58,190 nt of DNA. It comes from Lojkania enalia. Lineage: Eukaryota; Ascomycota; Dothideomycetes; Pleosporales. Under the pieces are notes generated by a model. The model searched no databases and was not told the DNA's origin. It saw only the letters and a program-made list of their open reading frames with translations. Position 1 is the first letter of the stretch, and each line of letters starts with the position of its first letter. Of the stretch, positions 32,460 through 42,500 are shown in pieces. The translations under genes and the position numbers were made by a program. Location of the stretch: the NCBI GenBank assembly GCA_010094045.1, contig ML986728.1:45411-103600 (forward strand). The letters are read 5' to 3'.

Positions 32460-33230
32460 ACTTCTTTCTGAATATTCAATGAGAATTTACGGTCGATTTT
32501 GCCCTGGAACGTGAACTACGGTGTAGGTTCGTAGAAATATCGAGTTATTTGTGAAAACGATATAGGAATCAGAAAATATAATGGACTTCCACGGTTAAAT
32601 ATGGAGATACTGACAGGCTACTCACCGCCATTTGCTCGCGAAGGCCAGTGGCTGTCAAATATGAATGCAGATAATCGCGGAATTCCCGAAACCCTGCAGC
32701 AGCTGCAGTGACTCGGGGTACCAACCAATCGCTTGGTATTGCAATTCCCGAAAAGCGAGAGAGTTTCAATCCTTGCGCTTCGAGTAATATGCGCTTCTAA
32801 CCTTTTTTGTTACGATGCTGAGCCTTTTTTGAGAATTGGTTTCGAAGCATCAGAAGATTGAAAGGGTTCCACTCTTGCTTCTAACTAATATTATGAGATT
32901 CGTGTGATAACTCGATAGCGATGCATGGTCTCTCTTGGCTCTTGCGTTCCAATTGAAAAGGGCTTTAGGGAGGAGACACAAGGCTGAGAATGAAAGTCTC
33001 CACGTGTGATATTTTGATTGGATGCTCCTAAATGATGAGATATGTCCCGGCTAGGCCTTAAGAGGTCTCGCGAAAGCAGGTTCTTACCGGAAACCTTGTG
33101 GTTGTCGTCGTGGATTTAGCCATACTGGCTTTTGGCCCGGACGCTCTCGAAAACTCCATATACTTGTACTATGAAATGACCCTGGGTCTGTCGAAAACAA
33201 TAGGCACCCGGAATTTTTACAACTTCTACG
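32460..33230. other. Divergent intergenic region with a possible orphan exon
   Basis: On the minus strand at 32769-32626 a short frame (SDWLVPRVTAAAAGFREF, then YLHSYLTATGL) ends exactly at a consensus donor GTGAGT, which suggests a coding or leader exon. No acceptor gives an in-frame join to the 530-residue protein, so it is left unassigned. The remainder is upstream sequence of the ispE-like gene. Confidence 0.4.
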
Positions 33231-34172
33231 ATGGAGGATGAGTCGATTACACTCCGAATCCCCTCGAAAATCAACATCTACCTCCAGGCCGGGTTGGCAC
33301 GAGAAGACGGATACCACGACATAACCACAGTGTACCAGGCTATATCCCTCTACGACGAACTGAGGATTACTCTAGGGAAGCCAAGAAGTGGTTTGAGCAT
33401 AACGGTATCAGGAGAAGACACGGAGAAAATACCGACAGACTCACGCAATCTTGCCGTTAAAGCCGCTATGCTACTCGCAAGCCGGACGGGAATTCAACCG
33501 AACCTTCGATTCCATCTATCAAAATTCATTCCAACGGAAGCAGGGCTTAGTGGCGGAAGTGCGGATGCTGCTGCTGCTTTGCTGGGATGTAGTCTCCTTT
33601 GGAAACTTGGCCTTGACGAAAGCTGTTTAAGAGAGATCGGCGCAGAGATTGGCGAGGACGTTCCCTTTTTTATTGGAGGCTCAATGGCTATCGGTACTGG
33701 ACACAAAAAGCCTCTTTTATTCTTGACTGCAAGAATGGGAGCGTGGTACTGGGTTCTCGGCATTCCTCGGGCGGGCCTTCCCACCAAAGACGTTTTCATC
33801 AAATTCGACGAAATCACGAATGGTGAATTCGATAGTGAAGAGTATAAGAGACGCCACGAGAAGTGCCTACAGACAGCTTGGGGAACCATGTTGCCTGCGT
33901 TAGTCGCCAAATTTTTATCTAATGACCTTGAGAGTGCTGCTACCACGCTCTTGCCGGACATCAAGCTGGCGTTGGAGGTTGGACGCCGCAGGGATGCGCT
34001 TGCTAGTGTCATGACGGGTAGCGGATCCACATGCGCCTTTCTCGCAAGTGATTCAGAGCATACGGCAAAACTTGTTTTTGCTTTGCAGAAAACAAATATC
34101 TTTAGACGAATAATAGTTGCGAACGGTCCTGTTGCAGGAGTACATGTAATTGAAGACTTGACATCACAATGA
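33231..34172 (+). CDS. ispE: 4-diphosphocytidyl-2-C-methyl-D-erythritol kinase-like GHMP kinase
   Basis: Intronless, 313 residues, the usual IspE length. It has the family's landmarks: SKINIYL with Lys13 (catalytic lysine position), REDGYHDI with His29 at the cytidine-binding place, the ATP loop PTEAGLSGGSADAAAAL (101-117), catalytic-type Asp143 in GEDVPFFIGG, and the third GHMP motif TGSGSTCAF near 261. IspE phosphorylates CDP-methylerythritol in the MEP isoprenoid pathway of bacteria and plastids. The style (REDGYHD..TVYQAISLYDEL, DSRNLAVKAA) is closest to actinobacterial enzymes. Ascomycetes use the mevalonate route, so this is probably a transferred gene with an altered or orphan role. 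No frameshift or RIP stop is present. A related GHMP kinase function cannot be excluded. Confidence 0.85.
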   Translation: MEDESITLRIPSKINIYLQAGLAREDGYHDITTVYQAISLYDELRITLGKPRSGLSITVSGEDTEKIPTDSRNLAVKAAMLLASRTGIQPNLRFHLSKFIPTEAGLSGGSADAAAALLGCSLLWKLGLDESCLREIGAEIGEDVPFFIGGSMAIGTGHKKPLLFLTARMGAWYWVLGIPRAGLPTKDVFIKFDEITNGEFDSEEYKRRHEKCLQTAWGTMLPALVAKFLSNDLESAATTLLPDIKLALEVGRRRDALASVMTGSGSTCAFLASDSEHTAKLVFALQKTNIFRRIIVANGPVAGVHVIEDLTSQ

Positions 34173-34531
34173 GTGCGGTAGAGAGTTACTCCATATGACG
34201 AGATAGAAATTTAGTTATTTGAACGTTCATATTTTCAAAGCATCCGGATTGTCCAGAGTCCATCTATGGGACTAACGATGGGTAAATAATAAAAAATTAT
34301 GACTTGCCACGTGACTGGCTCGGTTATCATTAGGAACCTCGGAACATTTAGAGGCCGATCAACCGACAAACCTTAACACCGAACTTCCCACTCGAACTTC
34401 GTATATCAGGAAAATACGGAATCTCCGTTGAGGAATCTCTGTTCTACATCCCAATTGGACTAAAACCATTGCATCTCATCTGACCACGTGCATGACATGT
34501 TTTCGAGCGTTGTTTAGGTTGATGTTTAACC
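34173..34531. promoter_or_regulatory. Spacer between the ispE-like and NUDIX genes
   Basis: 359 bp holding the 3' flank of the kinase and the promoter of the NUDIX gene. CCACGTGAC at 34308-34316 contains a CACGTG E-box. No gene seen. Confidence 0.4.
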
Positions 34532-35533
34532 ATGGGAAGTAGTGGAGGACACAAAAGCCTCCTTGACCTTGTCAAGCTTGTAGATAAGTGAGAGATAGGG
34601 ATTTATGAGCGTGGATTGACGAACCATCATAGTGCTGACTTTTTCCATAGCGTTCCTCGGGAGTTTGACTTTCGCACTCTCTATCAACTACTTCTACCAA
34701 ATGATAAACGTCCTCATGGATTTATGCTACCTTCGACGGTCTCGCGAATGCCATGGTCTCCCGACTTTGTCGTAAACAGTAGTTCTCGAACAGTTCAAGT
34801 CCTGGATAGTTCTGGCGGCAAGGATACTGGCGGAGCCTGTGTCGCAGCTTTTCAAAGGGTCATCAATGCTGCGATAAACTCCAATGTATTTCCTATTATC
34901 CACGGCAACCACAGCGAAATGTACAAAATTATCGGAGCAAATTATCACGTCCAAATTGAAAGATTCCCTGCGCCACTCTTTGGCATTGCCTTACGCGGGG
35001 CTCATATGACCGCCTATGTTCGTACCCCTTCGGGGATTAAGATATGGGTTCCACGGCGAAGCCCGCACTTATTCACTTATCCGAACAAGCTTGATACCTC
35101 AGTCGCAGGAGGAGTAAAAGCGGACGAGTCGCCATTTGAATGCATTGTTCACGAAGCCGATGAGGAGGCTTCGCTACCAACAGACTTCGTCCGAGCGAAT
35201 GCCCACGCAGTGGGTGCGATAACGTACGTTACGAGGAGCGCCTCGAGCAATCTAATGCACATGCCCATACTATACGTATTCGATATCGAGCTCCCTGCCG
35301 AAATGCTTCCATCGCCAAAAGACGACGAGGTTTCTGAGTTTTCCCTTCTCAGCGTGGAGGATATTGTGGGTGCGATGCTGCGGGAAGAGTTCAAGCCCAA
35401 TTGCGTCTTGGTTATGATAGATTTCTTCGTAAGGCACGGGATAATCAGTCCAGAAACCGAGAGCGACTATGTGGACATAGTATCGCGATTGAGGAGGGTT
35501 TTGCCTGTCCCTACATCACCGGAGCCTCAATAA
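34532..35533 (+). CDS. NUDIX hydrolase, thiamine-pyrophosphokinase-related (DUF4743) family
   Basis: Exon 1 (34532-34587) encodes MGSSGGHKSLLDLVKLVD. A 63-bp intron (GTGAGA..CATAG, GCTGAC branch) leads to exon 2 (34651-35533), giving 312 residues. Without exon 1 the frame has no ATG, so this short exon decides the start; its LLDLV..D.(F/V)P match to the family supports it. The N-terminal domain contains LLPNDKRPHGFMLPS and the NUDIX domain starts near IWVPRRSP. The NUDIX box (GGVKADES.FECIVHEADEEASL) has His for the usual Arg and Ser for the usual Gly, as often seen in this family. Relatives (yeast YJR142W, plant NUDX20/24) hydrolyse oxidised thiamine diphosphates or similar. It is convergent with the broken regulator downstream. 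Confidence 0.85.
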
Positions 35534-35770
35534 CATTGGATAGGAGTGGCTCCTCCCACACTATCTCCCACTATATCTTCGATTGTATTTTAGTGGCTTC
35601 TTTATAGTCATACAAACTCTTTCAGGTACGCGAGGAGCCTTTATATGCTAGAGGAAATCTCAAATTGAGCTGTCAAATAAATCCGTATCCAAGCCATGTA
35701 CGTCCCATCTATCAAAGTGCGCTTCTTCTTCTAGCACCAACCAATCTTCCGTATTGACGGGATTACCACC

Positions 35771-37979
35771 TCAGCCGAATAATTCTCCGTCGCTCGCTGT
35801 CGCTTCACACTTTTCAATCGATCTTGTAAGATTTGCATGCGACTTTATAGACTGGAAGTCGGTATTCAAAGACTGACAATCAATTTGGTATCCGGTCGGG
35901 CAGCTTGTAGAAGGAAATACCCCTGGTATAGGTCGTTGCTCCGCCAAATTCGGGTATGAATTAGGCTCAAGGTCAAAACCCGTGCTGGACGATTTGGACT
36001 GGGACTTGAGTAGGCCATTTTTTTTATAGGTTGGTTGCGCCACCCCAGCATGTCTCATTTCGCCGGAAGGCTCGATTTTAACAGTTCCGAATCAGGGAAC
36101 ACTAATATATAAAGTATCGATACTATCGCTTCTAGTACTGTTACTTAACAACTCCTGCTGATCGGGCTTGAAGGAAGCATTAGCGGCATATGAGCATCCG
36201 TCAGCAACAGCCGCCTCAATGGCAAGTAAACGTTGTAGAGTGCTTGTAACCTTACGAGCTATTTTATCGTCGCTAACTTGTGCTATCTTCTCCATACTTT
36301 CTAGCATGTGTTCCATTAGACCACGGTCCCCGAGACGTTCGTGTGCGAGGAAGTCAAAGATAGTTGAGCAATTGCTCTTGCTGATTTGATATTGCTGATT
36401 GGAGTCGATATGGGCAAGGCACAACGTCATGCTTGCAACCAAGGCTATAAAATCAATACCCCGACAATAGGCAGCAACTATGTTTGAGTCGCGAAAAGAC
36501 ACGAATCGAGAGAGTACCTCGCGGCTAGCATTTACGGCCGTAATTTTGCTATAGTCGTACTTCTTGTCCACAGAGGGGTGTAGTACGTATGGCAGGTGTA
36601 GCTGTGCAAGCAAGTGAAAGTGGGTAAGCTGGTTCATGAGACGAATTGTCTCCCTGAATGCGTTCGCGTCAAATCCAGTGATGGACGCAGCATCGGGAGT
36701 TAGCCACCATTGAGCTGGCATCGACGCTGCAGCATCTTGTAGTAGTCGGTCGATCTGATGAGTAATTTCAAGATTTTACATGTCTTCTTAATTACGCTGA
36801 ATAATATATCCACACACAACCGCCTCCATTCTCTCCATTCGCTCCAGAGGCGCACAGCTTTCCATAGCTTCTGGAGTCGCAAATGGGTTCTCTAGAGAGC
36901 CATGTGGCAAGCCGATCATTAAAGAGAGGTAGCGATCTGAGAAGACTAAGCGAGACCACATGTATTTTGGGTCGATTCTTTCTTTGGTTCCAATCTCGAG
37001 CATGTCGGGCATTGGTGGCCTGCTTGTGTGAAGTCCTATGCTCTGTGCTATCGTCATGGCTCGGCGGTTAGTAACCCAAGCAATACGGATGTTTCCTGCG
37101 TTGTTCTGATACATGCTTTCGATCATAATGCATTCAATGCCTTCGAGTGAATCCACAAGATCGTCATTACTAGTCACTATCCTGTTTGCTGTATCGACCA
37201 CGCGTTTCATAACTTCGCAGCAGCTTACTCCTTGTTTTATGAGATCTTTGATAATATCCGGTGGGATTCCTTGCAGGAAAGAGCCTAGTATTAAGAGCTT
37301 GCGAGATATCAAAACCGGATGGGATCCGGAAGGGGGGAGCTGTAATATCTCTTGTGGATGTGGCATTTCCAAATTTTGGAATCTAGAATACGGCATGCAC
37401 GCTGTGCCGTGGAAAAGTACTGAGATCCCGACGGGGACATCAATCACGAGATTGAGCTCATGTTGGGTAGGCCACGATTCAATGAGAGCGCGACATAACT
37501 CGTCATATCGTCCTTTGGTTATTATATTCGAACCTAACGTAGGCAGGGTTCCGGTACCTGAGGCATTCAAATATTTAGGAGCAATGCCTATTTCGCCACC
37601 GCAGGAATCATTCTATCCTCACGTATTAATAAAAGCGCAAGAACCCGGAGCAATTGATACTGACCGTAATCTTAGTTCCTGCATCTTGCTTGTCATTTAT
37701 CAGCGATTTTGGCATAGCAGCACTAGCTTGATTTACAAGTGCTCGGCCTAGTCGGTCGGCCTTGTTGGGCGTCGACTGTCCTTCAGGTTCGAATTCCTGG
37801 CTAATGCATTTGGCTTGACGACTTTTACAGCCATCACAGATTAAATTAGAGGGAGCGACAAAGGTACATCGGATCTTTCGCCGTTTGCACTCCCAACAGC
37901 CTCTAGTTCCTTTGCGAATCTTTCTTCTCTGGGGTACCGGTGATGTTTCCCTCTGGCATCTACCGTTTGTTTTTGCCAT
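35771..37979 (-). pseudogene. Zn(II)2Cys6 transcription factor with three in-frame stops
   Basis: Exon 1 (37979-37665; an earlier ATG is at 38072) carries the zinc cluster C28-x2-C31-x6-C38-x9-C48-x2-C51-x6-C58 with KRRKIRC. A 52-bp intron (GTCAGT..GATAG) is followed by a frame from 37612 to 35771. That frame has the fungal-specific TF domain (MWSRLVFSDRYLSLMIGLPHG), the SMPAQWWLTPD segment and the C-terminal VP.FGTVKIEP segment, about 718 codons in all. The frame is stopped at 36790-36788 (TAA), 36778-36776 (TAA) and 36094-36092 (TGA). Homology-like sequence continues in the same frame past each, so these are nonsense mutations. All fit C-to-T change of CAA or CGA codons. A 60-bp intron could skip the first two but would remove the conserved IDRLLQDAA segment. 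Confidence 0.75.
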
Positions 37980-38092
37980 TGCAATTGTAAAGTCGACCGT
38001 CCTTCGAAATGAAGGCTGGGAAATTGAGACTAGAAGAAATAATATGGTATGCCTCGCTTGGATTGTTTCCACTTCCGGGGCGGAGTTGGAAG

Positions 38093-38296
38093 TGTCATGG
38101 GGATTTTTGGCTAGTCTGCCGAGCTGTATCAGATATCGACGTACGATATCACGGTCGATATCACGCCGGATATCACGCTGGTTATCAGCAGATATACCCC
38201 TTTTTCATGTACATAAATATGGCCCGCTGGCCATCCTCAATCAACCAGTTCAGCTCCTCATCTCCCTCCCAGAGACAAGATTCGCCTCTCACCACA
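38093..38296 (+). repeat. Solo LTR, family G, copy 3 (204 bp) at the island border
   Basis: Nearly identical to copy 1 at 29806-30009: TGTCATGGGG start, CTCACCACA end, same 12-bp units. The left flank GGAAG and right flank TATAC do not match, so no target duplication is visible. It starts 21 bp upstream of the first ATG (38072) of the broken regulator and ends a few bases from where AT-rich RIP sequence begins. It therefore occupies the position of that gene's promoter. Confidence 0.85.
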
Positions 38297-39006
38297 TATA
38301 CTATAAGCTTAAACTAGGCGCTTATAGTCTTAGAACTCTTATAGAAAGCTTATTATTAATTATAGGCTTAACTAAATTATATAGTAAGGCTATCTATTCG
38401 CTCAATAAAATCTCTAGACTATTATTAGCTAATCTAGCCTATACTATATTTAGCGAGTGGCTTATCTACTATATCTCGTATAGTATCTAGTATAGGCGTA
38501 AACCTTCGCGAATCTAGGTTAAGTATATACTTTATAATTACCTCCTTATCTAGTTTAGTAAGCTTTTTTAATTTAAGTTTATAATTAACATATTCTACTA
38601 TTAAAGCGGCTATACTATTAAAGCGGCTACTTTTTCTTAGCGTAACAAATACTATACATAAAAAGTTAATTTATTTAATACTAATAAGAGATTCTATATA
38701 TAATATACTTTTATCTAATTTAGAATTTTTCCTACTATCCTTTTTGTACGTACGAGTGTTATATTCAGTCTTACTATAATTACTATAGTAGCGTTAAGCT
38801 GGTTGGACCCTTTTTTAAATATTAGTACTACGAGTCTTCTTAAAGGGTTAAGAGCTTATAAATATCTTAGTAGCTATATATAAAGATCCCTCGCTATATA
38901 ATACTATACTACTATACTAAATATACTTTCTTTTATATATTTTATACTTAGTTACCTCTTCTAATTACTTTTTAAGCTTAAAGTTATAAGTTTAAAGAAG
39001 TATATT
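38297..39006. other. AT-rich RIP-mutated sequence, element not identified
   Basis: Composition switches abruptly to AT-rich at the end of the solo LTR. A 17-bp tandem duplication (CTATTAAAGCGGCTA twice) lies near 38600-38632. No domain could be read in either strand. Probably part of a dead transposon. Confidence 0.5.
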
Positions 39007-39285
39007 TATAATAGTATAGGTAAGATAATAGGTCCGAATATAGTATAAATCTACTTAGAGGTATATAAGAGTATATAAAGGTTTAGGGACCTAGAAATTC
39101 TATTAACATCTATAGGCCTTATATAAAAGAATATAGAAAAACTACCGAGCTACTTATAAGAGAGTATATAACTATATATAGATAGGAAAAGGGGTGGAGC
39201 TGGAAGTAAAATAAGATAAGTAAAAAGCTTTAAGATAAGATTATATATAAAGCTTTTTATAGAATAATTTCTTCGTATTATTATA
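39007..39285 (-). repeat. LTR family B, complete copy (279 bp)
   Basis: Reverse orientation. On the minus strand it begins TATAATAATACGAAG (TGTAATAATGCGAAG in better-preserved copies) after a purine tract GAAGGGGGGTAG and ends ..CTATTATA. So the adjoining bases 39286-39762 are the 3' internal end of a minus-strand element. Confidence 0.8.
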
Positions 39286-39762
39286 CTACCCCCCTTCTTA
39301 TAAACTAATAGTCCCTATCTACGCTAGTTTGGGAGGGAATTAGAGCTATTATAGATAGGTTCTAGTATAAAGAAATTTCTTTAAAGAGGTATTTATTAGT
39401 AAAAGTTAATATATATAATTATTTATAGAGATATATTTAAATATTAATATAATATTAAGTAAAGTTTTTATAGTAAGTATAATTAACCTATATATTAGCT
39501 AGTAACTACTATTATAATAGTTTATTAATATTGCAATTTTATCGTATATAGTAATAGATATTTACTAGTTTTAGTATATTACTAGGTTACTATTTACTAA
39601 GCTTCCTTAACTAAATAATAACTTCTACTCTATATATATTATTATACGTCTCTAGAATTGTTAATTATTAAATATATTACTAATATCTTATAGAAAAAAT
39701 TAATTAATATACTACTCTACCTACCTTTTAAGGCTTTTTTAAAAACCTTCTAGGTTATCTAC
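39286..39762 (-). mobile_element. 3' internal end of a family-B retroelement, duplicated
   Basis: Together with the LTR at 39007-39285 it forms a 756-bp unit that recurs at 39919-40673 with matching order (LTR, purine tract, internal part), ending in the same bases TTATCTAC. The two copies differ mainly by transitions, as expected of RIP. The coding content is too eroded to name the superfamily. Confidence 0.65.
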
Positions 39763-39916
39763 TATTATAGTAATACTATAATACCTTTACACCTATACTA
39801 CTCTTATTATAATACTTAAACTAGCTACTAGTAATAGTTACTATCTACTAGCTAGAATATAACTAACTTATTATAACTATAATAGAAGAAGGTTTTACTA
39901 ACCCTACTAGCCTGTA
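39763..39916 (+). repeat. Fragment of LTR family A
   Basis: About 154 bp matching the 5' part of the LTRs at 49377-49679 and 55199-55501, in the opposite orientation. It starts TATTATAGTAATA (the LTR terminus) and runs to GGTTTTACTAACC, then breaks off at the next family-B LTR. It fills the space between the two duplicated family-B units. Confidence 0.65.
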
Positions 39917-39918
39917 TA

Positions 39919-40673
39919 TATAATAGCGCAGGTAAGATAATAGGTCTAAATATAGCACGAATCTACTTAGAGGTATATAAGAGTATATAGGGGTTTAAAA
40001 ACCTAGGAATTCTATTAATACCTATAGGCCTTATATAAAAGGATATAGAAGAACTACTAAACTATTATAAGGGAGTATATAATTATATATAGATAGGAAA
40101 AGGGGCGGAGCTAAGGGTAGAATAAGATAAGCGAAAAGTTTTAGGATAAGATTATATATAAAGCTTTTTATAGAACGATTTCTTCGCATTATTATACTAC
40201 CCCCCTTTTTATAGGTTAATAGTCCCTATCTATACTAGTTTAGGAGGGAATTAGGGCTATTATAAATAGGTTCTAGTATAAAGAAATTTCTTTAAGGAGG
40301 TATTTATTAGTAAGAGCTAATATATATAGTTACCTATAGAGATATATTTATATATTAATATAATATTAAGTAAAGTTTTTATAGTAAATATAATTAACCT
40401 ATATATTAGCTAGTAACTACTATTATAATAGTTTATTAATATTGCAATTTCGTCGCATATAGTAATAAGTGTTAACTAGCTTTAGTATATTACTAGATCG
40501 CTGTTAACTAAGCTTTCTTAACTAAATAACAACTTCTATTCTATACGTATTATTATACGTCTCTAAAACTATTAATTATTAAAGTATTACTAATACTTTA
40601 TAGAAAAAAATTAATTAATATACTATTCTACTCGCCTTCTAAAGCCTCTTTAAAAACCTTCTAAGTTATCTAC
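39919..40673 (-). mobile_element. Second family-B LTR (39919-40196) with 3' internal end
   Basis: The LTR is 278 bp, reverse orientation, bounded on its inner side by the purine tract AAAAGGGGGGTAG on the minus strand. The internal part 40197-40673 duplicates 39286-39762. No target duplication is apparent. Confidence 0.75.
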
Positions 40674-42500
40674 CTTTAAGTTATATATACGCTTACCTGC
40701 GGGTAGTATATAATATTTACCTTTTAGTTTCTAAGATTAAAAAAATGCGAGTATTATACCTTATAAAATAAAAAGTATAACCCTATATAAATTATATCTA
40801 ATACTAGTAGAATACTTACTACTAATATATTTATAGATCCCCTCCTATTATAAGAAGAAGTTTCTAGTCCTCTAGGGCTATCTTAAACTATAAGTAGTAG
40901 CCTAATATATAGGAGATAAGGAGAATAAAAAGGTAGCTTTTAAAGCTATTTTAGAATCTACTTATAGCTTAATACTTATAGCCTAAATTATAAAAAGTTA
41001 GAAAACTAGCCTTTTTAAAGCTAGTATCTAGATAGCTTTATTCTACTAGAGTACTAAGTTATTCTATTAGGTTTTAACTTTAGAAGCTCTAGTATCTAAT
41101 TTTTAGGCTAATATTACAGCGCTCTTAAATAGTTAAAGATAAAATAGAGGAGGTTTAGAAGGAGTCTAGAAGAAAGAAAGGAAAAGGAGAATAGAAATGA
41201 AGAAAACTAGAGAGGTATTTAACAGCCTACTATTAAATCCTCTAGATATTATAGAGGAGTAATTTTAGGCCTATACTTTAGTTTTTAAATCTACTACTTA
41301 ACTCTTATATATTATTATCTACTAGATAATTTATATTTTCTATACTATTTTTATATACCTTAATCTATTTAGTTAAAGCTTTTAAAAGTTCTAGATAATT
41401 TAGATACTTATTATAAAAAGCTTTTAGCTTATAAAGTAAACCTATAAAGTTTAAAACTTTATACTAGATTAAGTTAGAATTATATTCTACCTATTTTATA
41501 TAGTATTTAAGGGTCTTATAATATAACTTACTAGCTAGTATTTTCTTAACCTCTTACTCTTCTACCCTATTAATAGCGATAGCGGGTAGTTTTAGAACTT
41601 TTTATCTAAGTAGAGAGTATTAGAGGTTTTTATATAGTAGGTTTAGTACGAAGATATTATATATACTCGATCTTAGAGGTAGTTATAGATAGTATAAGTT
41701 TCTAACCTACTCTAGTACTTTAAAAGGGCCCTTCTATTAATCGGATAGCTTTTAGCTTAGTCTCTAAACTATAAGATTTTTAGTATTTAAGTAGACTATA
41801 TTATTAATTTACTAATTAATTAGTTGTTAATAATAGTTAATAATAGATTATATATAATTCTAAGTCTTTTTAATATTAACCTTTATAGTTTTCTAGACTG
41901 TATATATATAAATTACTAGAGCTAAAATAGTCTTATCATTTAATTTATCTATTATAGTAATAGAATTAATAGAATATTTATAATCCTAACTCTAATAGGG
42001 TTTAAATCTATATAGAATCTAATATAAGAATATTCTAATAGTTATATAGAGTAGAGTTACTTATATTTAGTTAATTATAGGTAATAGAAAACTCTAGTTA
42101 TTCTAGTAGAAGGATATAAAAGAGAGTAGTCTTTAATTAATATACTTATTTATAATCTCTATCTATCTATCTATCTCTTTATAATAAATAGTAGATAGTT
42201 TAATTTTTACGTTTAAAATATAGTAGAATTTAGACTAGAAATTAAATATAAACTAAGGTCTTTAGTCTAAAATAATAGTTTTAGATATATAACTAAAGTA
42301 GTATACCTATTAAATAAATAATTCGGCTATTTCTTATATATTAATATTACTAACCTATATACTACTAGTATATATAATAACCGCTGTTGCAGTTGTATAT
42401 ATACTAGAGTCTTATTTATATTAGGTTAGTTAGAAGTAGTAGCTTTAGTAAAAAGAGAGTAGTAGGATTGTCTAGTTTTCTAAGTATAATATATATTCTT
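40674..42500 (-). mobile_element. Chromodomain Gypsy element remnant (integrase C-terminus plus chromodomain)
   Basis: The minus strand, read through stops, gives integrase C-terminal sequence at about 41580-42420 (LNTKNL..KLSD..GPFKVLE.V, the GPY/F module). A chromodomain follows at about 41400-41575 (VEEWEVKKILASKL..KYYIKWVEYN type, with W to stop changes). This marks a chromovirus, a Gypsy clade whose integrase carries a chromodomain. RT and RNase H of this copy are missing. 40674-41100 may contain its 3' end: a GGAGGGGATC purine tract on the minus strand near 40855 precedes a possible LTR. Confidence 0.7.

Noticed and set aside
34616..34650. Non-ATG start of the NUDIX frame
   Set aside because: The codon there is TTG and those bases belong to an intron; an upstream ATG exon (34532-34587) gives a family-like N-terminus.
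37113..37751. 212-codon + strand frame across the regulator
   Set aside because: Antisense of the Zn2Cys6 gene; no family features of its own.
37780..37805. tRNA T-arm-like sequence CAGGTTCGAATTCCTG
   Set aside because: It lies inside the regulator's coding exon and has no acceptor or anticodon stems at the proper distance; coincidence.
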